DNA of 26,261 bases from CAG-791 sp963655255 (GTDB lineage Bacteria; Bacillota; Clostridia; Lachnospirales; Lachnospiraceae), in assembly GCA_963655255.1 (NCBI GenBank), contig CAVKEB010000031.1, positions 1-26,261 of the forward strand, read 5' to 3'. Within the stretch, counting starts at the first letter, position 1. Each line of letters starts with the position of its first letter. Under the pieces are notes generated by a model that worked only from the letters and a program-made list of their open reading frames with translations, had not been told where the DNA came from and made no database searches. Position numbers and translations under genes: made by a program. Positions 9,344-15,275 of this stretch are shown here, piece by piece.

Positions 9344-10315
9344 ATGAAAAATAAATTAGTCATCATTGCCGGGCCGACGGCGAGCGGAAAGAGCGAAGCC
9401 GGCGTCGGGCTGGCAAAGCGCATGAACGGCAGCATCATCTCCGCGGACTCCATGCAGGTTTACCGCGGGATGGACATCGGTTCCGCCAAGATCACCCCGG
9501 AGGAGATGCAGGGCATTCCGCACGAGCTGATTGACGTGGCGGATCCGCACGAGGACTGGAATGTGGTCCGCTTCCAGCAAATGGCCAAAGAGGCGGAAGA
9601 GAGAATCCGCAGGGAGGGACGTCTTCCGATTCTCGTCGGCGGCACCGGTTTCTATATTCAGGCGCTTCTCTACGACATTGATTTTACCGAAACGCGCGAG
9701 GATTCCGGATTCCGCGCCATGCTGGAGGAAAAGGCTAGGAGAGAAGGGGCGGAGAGCCTCTACCGGCTCCTGCAGGAAAAGGATCCGGAATCCGCGGCGG
9801 CCATCCACCCGAACAACATCAAGCGCGTCATCCGGGCGCTGGAGTTCTCCCGTGAAACCGGAGAAAAAATCTCCGATCACAACAAAGAGCAGAGAAGCCG
9901 CCTGGCCGCTTACGACGCGGTGTACTTCGTCCTCACGATGGACCGGGAGAAGCTGTACCGGCGCATTGACCTTCGCGTGGACCGGATGATGGAGGAGGGC
10001 CTTCTGGAGGAGGTGAAGCGCCTTCGCGAAGACGGCTTTACCGCCAGTGATGTCTCCATGCAGGGCCTTGGCTACAAGCAGCTCCTCCGGTATCTCGACG
10101 GAGAGGGAACGCTGGAGGAAGCCGTTTCGCAGATCAAGCTCCAGACGAGGCATTTTGCAAAGCGCCAGCTCACGTGGTTCCGCAGAGAGAAGAACGTTGT
10201 CTGGGTGAACCTGGATTCGTTCGGTTCCACGGAGGAAATGCTGGACGCGATGGAGAAAACCGTGCGGGAACACTTCGGAGATACCGTCCACACGGATTTC
10301 ACCTCACATGCCTGA
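9344..10315 (+). CDS. miaA: tRNA dimethylallyltransferase MiaA
   Basis: MiaA transfers a dimethylallyl group from DMAPP to N6 of A37 in tRNAs, giving i6A37, the substrate of MiaB encoded upstream. The 323-residue product has the P-loop GPTASGKS at residues 10-17, ISADSMQVYRGMDIGSAK, the tRNA-binding PHELIDV block, GGTGFYIQALLYDI and the C-terminal FAKRQLTWFRRE motif. The ATG at 9344 is preferred because MKNKLVIIAGPTASGKS matches family N-termini and a GAGG lies upstream. An in-frame ATG at 9305 overlaps the mutL stop as ATGA and would add 13 residues encoded largely by the repeat module; that start, with translational coupling to mutL, cannot be excluded. About 100 bp of leader separate miaA from the next gene. 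Confidence 0.96.
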   Translation: MKNKLVIIAGPTASGKSEAGVGLAKRMNGSIISADSMQVYRGMDIGSAKITPEEMQGIPHELIDVADPHEDWNVVRFQQMAKEAEERIRREGRLPILVGGTGFYIQALLYDIDFTETREDSGFRAMLEEKARREGAESLYRLLQEKDPESAAAIHPNNIKRVIRALEFSRETGEKISDHNKEQRSRLAAYDAVYFVLTMDREKLYRRIDLRVDRMMEEGLLEEVKRLREDGFTASDVSMQGLGYKQLLRYLDGEGTLEEAVSQIKLQTRHFAKRQLTWFRREKNVVWVNLDSFGSTEEMLDAMEKTVREHFGDTVHTDFTSHA

Positions 10316-10378
10316 CCGCATATCAATATCTCATATAAATATGTCCGCAAGCGGTCAGTTTGCGTCAGAATTGATATG
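10312..10378 (+). promoter_or_regulatory. Nested inverted repeats in the leader of the YnbB-like gene
   Basis: The spacer after miaA is AT-rich compared with its surroundings and contains two nested perfect inverted repeats. CTGACCGC (10312-10319) pairs with GCGGTCAG (10351-10358), and CATATCAAT (10319-10327) pairs with ATTGATATG (10370-10378). The arms interleave, so the two helices cannot both form fully. A weak promoter could be CTGACC (10312-10317) with TATAAA (10334-10339), 16 nt apart. The arrangement could be an operator or a switchable leader; there is no U-tract to support a terminator. Confidence 0.4.
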
Positions 10379-10416
10379 TGTCGAACATTACAAAACAAGG
10401 AAAGAGAAAGAAAGCT

Positions 10417-11739
10417 ATGCTGAGAACTACCAGTGAATTTCAGAAACACGAACATGATGTATACGAGAGCCTCGGGATTTCCGACCGGGTACTGAACTTT
10501 GCCGCGCCTGTTCTGGAGAGCCTGCGCGGCCGCTTTGATGCCATTGACCAGATGGCGGAGTTCAACCAGCTCCGGATCATCGCCGCCATGCAGGAGGCCC
10601 ACATCGGCGAGGCAAGCCTGAAAGGCACCACGGGATACGGGTACGATGACATCGGCCGCGAGGGACTGGAGAAGGTTTACTCGCTGTATTTTCACACGGA
10701 GGACGCCCTGGTCCGTCCGCAGATCACCTGCGGAACCCATGCGCTGGCGCTCGCGCTGATGTCAAACCTGCGCCCCGGCCAGACACTTCTGAGCGCGGCC
10801 GGTAAGCCGTACGATACGCTGGAGGAGGTCATCGGCATCCGTCCCTCCCGCGGGTCTTTGGCGGAATACGGCATCCGCTATCAGCAGGTCGATCTTTTGG
10901 CGGACGGAAGCTTTGATTTTGACGGACTCCGGAAGGTCCTGACAGAGGATACGGAGCACAGCATTCATCTCGTCACCATCCAGCGCTCCAAGGGCTATCA
11001 GGCAAGGCGCACCCTCTCCGTGGATGCCATCGGCGAGGCCATTTCGTTCATGAAGAGTCTCCGTCCGGACATCCTCTGCATGGTCGACAACTGCTACGGC
11101 GAATTTACGGAGGAAAAGGAGCCCACCGATGTCGGCGCGGACATGTGCGTCGGCTCGCTCATCAAGAATCCGGGCGGCGGCCTTGCCCCCATTGGCGGCT
11201 ACATTGCGGGAACGACGGAGTGCGTCGCCAACGCGGCGGTGCGCCTGACGAGTCCCGGCCTTGGCAAGGAGGTTGGAGCCTCGCTCGACCTTCTCCCGCA
11301 GTTCTTCCAGGGCTTTTTCATGGGACCGATCGTGACGGCAAGCGCTCTCAAGGGCGCGATTCTTGCCGCAAACCTCTATGAAAAGCTCGGCTTCGACGTC
11401 CTTCCGAACGGAAGCGAGGACCGCCATGACATCATTCAGGCCATCACCTTCGGAAAACCGGAGGGCGTCATCGCTTTCTGCCAGGGCATCCAGGCGGCAT
11501 CCCCGGTGGACAGCTTCGTCTCCTGCGAGCCGGCGCCCATGCCGGGATACGATTCCGACGTCATCATGGCGGCGGGAGCGTTTGTCTCCGGCTCGTCCAT
11601 CGAGCTTTCCGCGGACGGACCGCTCCGCGAGCCCTATACCGTGTTTTTCCAGGGCGGACTGACCTGGCCGCACGCCAAGCTCGGCATCCTGAAAACCCTT
11701 CAGAACATGCTGGACCGCGGCCTGGTAAACCTTGATTAA
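10417..11739 (+). CDS. YnbB-like PLP-dependent protein (methionine gamma-lyase / aluminium-resistance family)
   Basis: This is a fold-type I PLP enzyme of the family named Met_gamma_lyase (PF06838), represented by Bacillus YnbB. The family's true reaction is not well established. The 440 residues show GTTGYGYDDIGRE near residue 70, the cofactor-phosphate region TCGTHALALAL, the MVDNCYGEF segment with the expected cofactor-contacting Asp, and the likely Schiff-base lysine K250 in SLIKNPGGG. The ATG at 10417 follows the purine-rich tract AAGGAAAGAGAAAGAAAG; a GTG at 10378 would add 13 residues inside the inverted-repeat leader. The gene sits between miaA and radC, as in related clostridia, and its last codons overlap the radC promoter. 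Confidence 0.88.
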   Translation: MLRTTSEFQKHEHDVYESLGISDRVLNFAAPVLESLRGRFDAIDQMAEFNQLRIIAAMQEAHIGEASLKGTTGYGYDDIGREGLEKVYSLYFHTEDALVRPQITCGTHALALALMSNLRPGQTLLSAAGKPYDTLEEVIGIRPSRGSLAEYGIRYQQVDLLADGSFDFDGLRKVLTEDTEHSIHLVTIQRSKGYQARRTLSVDAIGEAISFMKSLRPDILCMVDNCYGEFTEEKEPTDVGADMCVGSLIKNPGGGLAPIGGYIAGTTECVANAAVRLTSPGLGKEVGASLDLLPQFFQGFFMGPIVTASALKGAILAANLYEKLGFDVLPNGSEDRHDIIQAITFGKPEGVIAFCQGIQAASPVDSFVSCEPAPMPGYDSDVIMAAGAFVSGSSIELSADGPLREPYTVFFQGGLTWPHAKLGILKTLQNMLDRGLVNLD

Positions 11740-11760
11740 CGAAGGACAAGTCGCTACAAT
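11732..11760 (+). promoter_or_regulatory. Sigma-70 type promoter for radC and the mre block
   Basis: TTGATT (11732-11737) and TACAAT (11755-11760) are separated by exactly 17 nt. The -35 element overlaps the last codons of the preceding gene. Transcription would start near 11767 and give a short leader of about 35-40 nt before the radC ATG. This is a sequence match only. Confidence 0.6.
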
Positions 11761-11803
11761 AAACTCTGACTTCTGATCCCGGAGAGGCCCGGAAAGAGGT
11801 CAG

Positions 11804-12511
11804 ATGAAAAAAGAACACAAATGCAGCAGCCCGGAAATGCCGTACGAGAGATTTCTTTCTCACGGAAGAGAGTCTCTTTCCAACGCGGAGCTTCTGGCGG
11901 TCCTTCTGCGCTCCGGAACGAAGGGAGAGCCGGTCCTTGCTCTTGCAAAGAGAATCTTAAGCCTTCATGACGGAGACGGAGATTCGCTCGCCGTTCTCCA
12001 CCGGCTGAGTCTGGAAGAGCTGAGGAGCCTTCCTGGCATCGGGGAGGTGAAGGCCATTCAGATCCAGTGCCTTCTGGAGCTTTCGAAACGACTTGCGGCG
12101 GAGGCGGCAAAAGGTGCGAAACTTGTCTGTGAGGATCCGGCACAGGTTGCGGCCTGTTACATGGAATCGCTCCGGCATGAGACGCAGGAGAGGGTCATGC
12201 TCCTTCTTCTGGATGCGCGGCATGCCGTCATCCGTGAGGAGACGCTGACCATCGGCACAGTGAACGCGTCTCTTTGTTCGCCGCGGGATGTCTTCATCCG
12301 TTCCCTGCAGGCCGGGGCATCCGCGGTGCTGGTGATGCACAACCATCCGAGCGGGGATCCTTCGCCGTCCGGAGAAGACATCCGGCTGACAGGACGCCTT
12401 GCGGAGGTGGGAGCTCTTCTCGAGATTCCGCTTCTGGATCACATCATTGTGGGGGACCGCTGCTACTACAGCATGAAAGAGGCAGGGCAGCTGCAGATTC
12501 CAGAGAGGTAA
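11804..12511 (+). CDS. radC: RadC family JAMM-domain protein
   Basis: RadC proteins carry an N-terminal helix-hairpin-helix and a C-terminal JAB/JAMM metalloprotease-like domain; despite the name, a role in repair is not established. The 235-residue product has the YERFLSHGRESLSNAELLAVLL start, the helix-hairpin-helix LPGIGEVKA, and the zinc motif H179-N-H181-PSGDPSPSGE-D192. The ATG at 11804 follows GGAAAGAGG (11791-11799). radC directly upstream of mreB is a widespread arrangement in Firmicutes, supporting co-transcription with the elongasome genes. Its TAA (12509-12511) is immediately followed by the large structured repeat. Confidence 0.95.
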   Translation: MKKEHKCSSPEMPYERFLSHGRESLSNAELLAVLLRSGTKGEPVLALAKRILSLHDGDGDSLAVLHRLSLEELRSLPGIGEVKAIQIQCLLELSKRLAAEAAKGAKLVCEDPAQVAACYMESLRHETQERVMLLLLDARHAVIREETLTIGTVNASLCSPRDVFIRSLQAGASAVLVMHNHPSGDPSPSGEDIRLTGRLAEVGALLEIPLLDHIIVGDRCYYSMKEAGQLQIPER

Positions 12512-12715
12512 GTTTGAAAGCAACATTGATCTGTCACTTTCAAACTGCAGCATCGGTGCTGACGCACCGGCTGCCCATTCGGCAAAACCGCTGCACTCGA
12601 AGATGTCTGATGACATCTTCTCCTGCTTAGAGTGCCGCCTGGCGGCACTCTGTATACAGAGAGAATTCGCCTTCGCGAAATTCTCTCGGGTATCGCGGAT
12701 TTTGCCTCAGCGAGG
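12512..12715 (+). repeat. Structured dispersed repeat, copy A (radC-mreB spacer)
   Basis: This fills nearly the whole spacer between the radC stop and the mreB start. Compared base by base with 26062-26261 it differs at about 10 positions plus one 1-nt gap over 199 bases. Hairpins in order: H1 12513-12544 (outer 8 bp TTTGAAAG/CTTTCAAA, two inner mismatches); H2 12547-12574 (GCAGC/GCTGC, an AT bulge, CGGTGC/GCACCG, loop TGAC); H3 12599-12620 (9 bp GAAGATGTC/GACATCTTC, loop TGAT); H4 12629-12651 (10 bp AGAGTGCCGC/GCGGCACTCT, loop CTG); H5 12660-12686 (AGAGAATT/AATTCTCT plus CGC/GCG, one bulged A, loop CTTC); H6 12705-12715 (CCTC/GAGG, loop AGC). No open frame, terminal repeat or target duplication is evident. 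Confidence 0.93.
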
Positions 12716-12722
12716 TTATATT
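12705..12722 (+). promoter_or_regulatory. mreB ribosome-binding site inside the terminal hairpin of repeat A
   Basis: GAGG (12712-12715) is 7 nt before the mreB ATG (12723) and is the only credible Shine-Dalgarno sequence there. The same GAGG forms the 3' arm of a CCTC-AGC-GAGG hairpin, so the site could be partly masked. The stem is only 4 bp and its effect is uncertain. Confidence 0.6.
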
Positions 12723-13814
12723 ATGTCTTTATTTGGCAGAAGACGCCGGGGACCCGGCGAAGTACGTGAGCAGGAGGAGTTCCATGATCCTGGCGTCATC
12801 AACAACGCCTATGCCGTGGACCTCGGCACCTGCAACATCAAGATTTACAACGCGGCAAGCGACAAAATTCTGGTTCAGAAGAACATGATCGCGGTCAAGA
12901 ACAAGAAGACCATGATCGCCTACGGAGACAACGCCTTTGAAATGTTCGAGCGTGCCCCCGCCAATATCCGGGTCAGCAACCCGATCGGAAACGGTGTCAT
13001 CGCCGACATCCACAACATGGAGCTTCTGATGAAATCCTTCATGCGGGACGAGCAGCGGGGAACGCTGCATCCCGCGGATTTCTTCGTGGCGGTTCCGACG
13101 GATGTCACCGAGGTGGAACGGAGAGCTTTCTATGATCTGATCGAAGACGCCGGCATCAAGGCACGCCGCATCATGGTCGTGGAGAAGGCGCTCGCCGACG
13201 GCCTGGGGCTTGGCATTGATGTCAAAAACGCGCAGGGCGTTCTCGTCGTGGATGTCGGATACGACACCACGGAGATCTCCATCCTGTCCCTCGGCGGCAT
13301 CGTGCTGTCCAAACTCATCAAGGTGGGCGGCCATCAGTTTGATGCAAACATCGTGAGCGCGGTCCGCCGGGAATACAATCTCGTCATCGGCATGAAGACG
13401 GCGGAGACCGTCCGTCTCTCCTTCGGCTCGAAGGAGGAGGGAACGATCGGAAGCGGCGTCTGCACCGTTTACGGCCGCGACATTGTGACCGGACTGCCGA
13501 TGGAACGCACGCTTTCGCACGATTTCGTGGAGAATACGCTCAAGGACAGCTTCCGCACGATCGTTGACAACGTCAAGGTTCTCCTGGAGAGAACGCCTCC
13601 GGAGCTTTCCGCCGATATTTACCGGCACGGACTGTTTCTGACGGGCGGTGCCTGCCAGGAGGAGGGACTTGCCGAAATGCTCGGTGAGGAGACCAAGCTG
13701 GACATCAACATGGCAGATGCACCCATCAACACCGTGGCACTCGGACTGGCACAGGTCATCAAGAAGATGCAGTACCGGCCGCTTGCCTATACCATTGAAG
13801 GACTTGGGAAATGA
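12723..13814 (+). CDS. mreB: Rod shape-determining protein MreB (actin-like)
   Basis: MreB polymerises on the inner membrane face and guides the elongation machinery. The 363-residue product has the actin-type phosphate-1 loop DLGTCNIKIYN, phosphate-2 loop VVDVGYDTTEIS, the VAVPTDVTEVERRAFYDLI connection and the adenosine motif LFLTGGA. Motifs deviate from the canonical DLGTANT and DIGGGTT forms but match the divergent MreB branch I associate with Lachnospiraceae. Before the conserved core there is an extension of about 28 residues (MSLFGRRRRG then an acidic stretch). The ATG at 12723 is supported by GAGG 7 nt upstream; in-frame codons back to 12603 lie in the repeat and are not credible. The stop overlaps the mreC start as ATGA. 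Confidence 0.95.
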   Translation: MSLFGRRRRGPGEVREQEEFHDPGVINNAYAVDLGTCNIKIYNAASDKILVQKNMIAVKNKKTMIAYGDNAFEMFERAPANIRVSNPIGNGVIADIHNMELLMKSFMRDEQRGTLHPADFFVAVPTDVTEVERRAFYDLIEDAGIKARRIMVVEKALADGLGLGIDVKNAQGVLVVDVGYDTTEISILSLGGIVLSKLIKVGGHQFDANIVSAVRREYNLVIGMKTAETVRLSFGSKEEGTIGSGVCTVYGRDIVTGLPMERTLSHDFVENTLKDSFRTIVDNVKVLLERTPPELSADIYRHGLFLTGGACQEEGLAEMLGEETKLDINMADAPINTVALGLAQVIKKMQYRPLAYTIEGLGK

Positions 13815-14704
13815 CATCAGGCCCCATCAAGCGGAGAGAGCCGTTCCGGCTGCACATTCCGGGACGGTATCTTCTGTTTCTCGTCACCGCCCTGTGCGTT
13901 GGCATGATTTTAACTACATATTTCACGGATATCCTGGACGGCCCGCTTTCCGGCTTTGCCAACTATGTCATCGTCCCTTTTCAGGACGGCGTCAGCAAGG
14001 CGGGAGAGTGGCTGATTGAACGGGAGCAGCTGGTCTCAGACATCAAAACGCTCCAGGAGGAAAACAAGGCCCTGAAGGCCGAGAACGAAGAGCTCTCCGT
14101 CACCAACAACGCGCTCCAGCAGGAGAAGCACGAGCTGACGGAACTTCGAAGTCTCTATCAGCTGGACCAGACCTATGCGGATTTCCCGAAAACCGGATGC
14201 CGCGTCATCGCGAAGGAGAACGGCACCTGGTATCACTCCTTTGCCATCGACAAGGGGACGGCGGACGGCCTTGCTCTTGACATGAACGTTCTGGCAGACG
14301 GAGGACTGGTCGGCCGCATCACCTACATCGGAAGGCACTGGGCAAGGGTTCAGTCCATCATCGATGATAATTCCAATGTGTCGGCGACGGTTCTCTCCAC
14401 GCAGGACAACCTGATTGTGTCGGGAAGCCTGACGCTTTATGAAGACGGCACGATCAGCTTCTCCGAGCTCTCGGATCCGGACAACAAGGTCAATGTCGGT
14501 GACAGCGTGGTGACGTCCAACATCAGCGACAAATATCTTCCCGGCATCCTCATCGGCTATATCAGCGAGATCCGGACGGATCCCAACAATCTGACCCGTT
14601 CCGGGCGGATCACGCCGGCCGTCGATTTTGCAAGACTCGACACGGTTCTCGTGATTCAGGAGCTGAAGCAGACGACGGATGAATCGGAAGAAAATGGAAA
14701 TTAA
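13811..14704 (+). CDS. mreC: Rod shape-determining protein MreC
   Basis: MreC is the bitopic scaffold linking MreB inside to PBP2 outside. The 297 residues comprise a basic cytoplasmic tail, one membrane helix at about 18-42 (GRYLLFLVTALCVGMILTTY), a coiled coil at about 68-120 with heptad-like LQEENKALKAENEEL, and the extracellular beta domains containing NVLADGGLVGRITYIG and VNVGDSVVTS. It starts inside the mreB stop (4-nt ATGA overlap), so the two should be translationally coupled. The acidic C-terminal tail (DESEENGN) is variable in the family. mreD follows after 9 nt. Confidence 0.95.
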   Translation: MTSGPIKRREPFRLHIPGRYLLFLVTALCVGMILTTYFTDILDGPLSGFANYVIVPFQDGVSKAGEWLIEREQLVSDIKTLQEENKALKAENEELSVTNNALQQEKHELTELRSLYQLDQTYADFPKTGCRVIAKENGTWYHSFAIDKGTADGLALDMNVLADGGLVGRITYIGRHWARVQSIIDDNSNVSATVLSTQDNLIVSGSLTLYEDGTISFSELSDPDNKVNVGDSVVTSNISDKYLPGILIGYISEIRTDPNNLTRSGRITPAVDFARLDTVLVIQELKQTTDESEENGN

Positions 14705-14713
14705 TCTGCAGGA

Positions 14714-15259
14714 ATGAAGAAATTTCGAACCGTACTTTTGGTATTTGCCATCATTCTTTTTTGCTTTGTCATACAGACCTCGATTCTGCCGATGGTTCTG
14801 ACGCAGGACATCACGCCGAATCTGATGATCATTGTCACGGCATCCTACGGATTCATGTTCGGCGACCGGAAGGGAATGGTCATCGGAATGATCTGCGGGC
14901 TTTTGTGTGACATTTACTTCGGCCCTCTGATCGGATTCGAGGCGGCTATCTACGCGGTGATCGGATATCTTTCCGGAAAATTCCAGAAAATCCTGTACGT
15001 GGAGGATCTGGCCTTCCCGCTGTCCCTCATCGCGGTCTGCGACTTTGTATACGGATTTCTGAACTTTGTGTTCCTGTTCGCCATGCGGAACCGCCTGTTC
15101 CTGAGGAACTTCCTGCTGCAGCGCCTGTTCCCGGAGATGGTCTATACGCTCCTTGCCGCGACGCTTCTGTATCCGCTTCTCCGTTTCCTGTACAACCGGT
15201 TCATGCATGAGAGGCGAAGAAACGCTTTGGAACAGAATTCCGCAATGAAGGACACCTGA
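14714..15259 (+). CDS. mreD: Rod shape-determining protein MreD
   Basis: MreD is a polytopic membrane partner of MreC. The 181-residue product is strongly hydrophobic with about five or six predicted membrane segments, starting with VLLVFAIILFCFVIQTSIL, and shows the conserved PNLMIIVTASYGFMFGD region and the LCDIYFGPLIGFEA loop. The ribosome site is poor: AGGA abuts the ATG, and TGGAAA is 13 nt upstream, so translation probably depends on mreC. The order mreB-mreC-mreD-mrdA supports the call. Confidence 0.93.
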   Translation: MKKFRTVLLVFAIILFCFVIQTSILPMVLTQDITPNLMIIVTASYGFMFGDRKGMVIGMICGLLCDIYFGPLIGFEAAIYAVIGYLSGKFQKILYVEDLAFPLSLIAVCDFVYGFLNFVFLFAMRNRLFLRNFLLQRLFPEMVYTLLAATLLYPLLRFLYNRFMHERRRNALEQNSAMKDT

Positions 15260-15275
15260 ATTACACAGAAAACAG

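Noticed and set aside
12648..12661. Perfect 14-bp palindrome CTCTGTATACAGAG in copy A as a protein operator.
   Set aside because: Copy B has a mismatch and copy C lacks it, so it is probably a by-product of adjoining hairpin arms.
12512..12715. The repeat as a CRISPR array or insertion-sequence remnant.
   Set aside because: There are no short direct repeats with spacers, no transposase frame, and no visible terminal inverted repeats or target duplications around copies A or B.
12603..12722. In-frame extension of MreB by 40 codons into the repeat.
   Set aside because: It would be encoded by repeat sequence and lacks a ribosome site; the ATG at 12723 has GAGG 7 nt upstream and gives a credible N-terminus.
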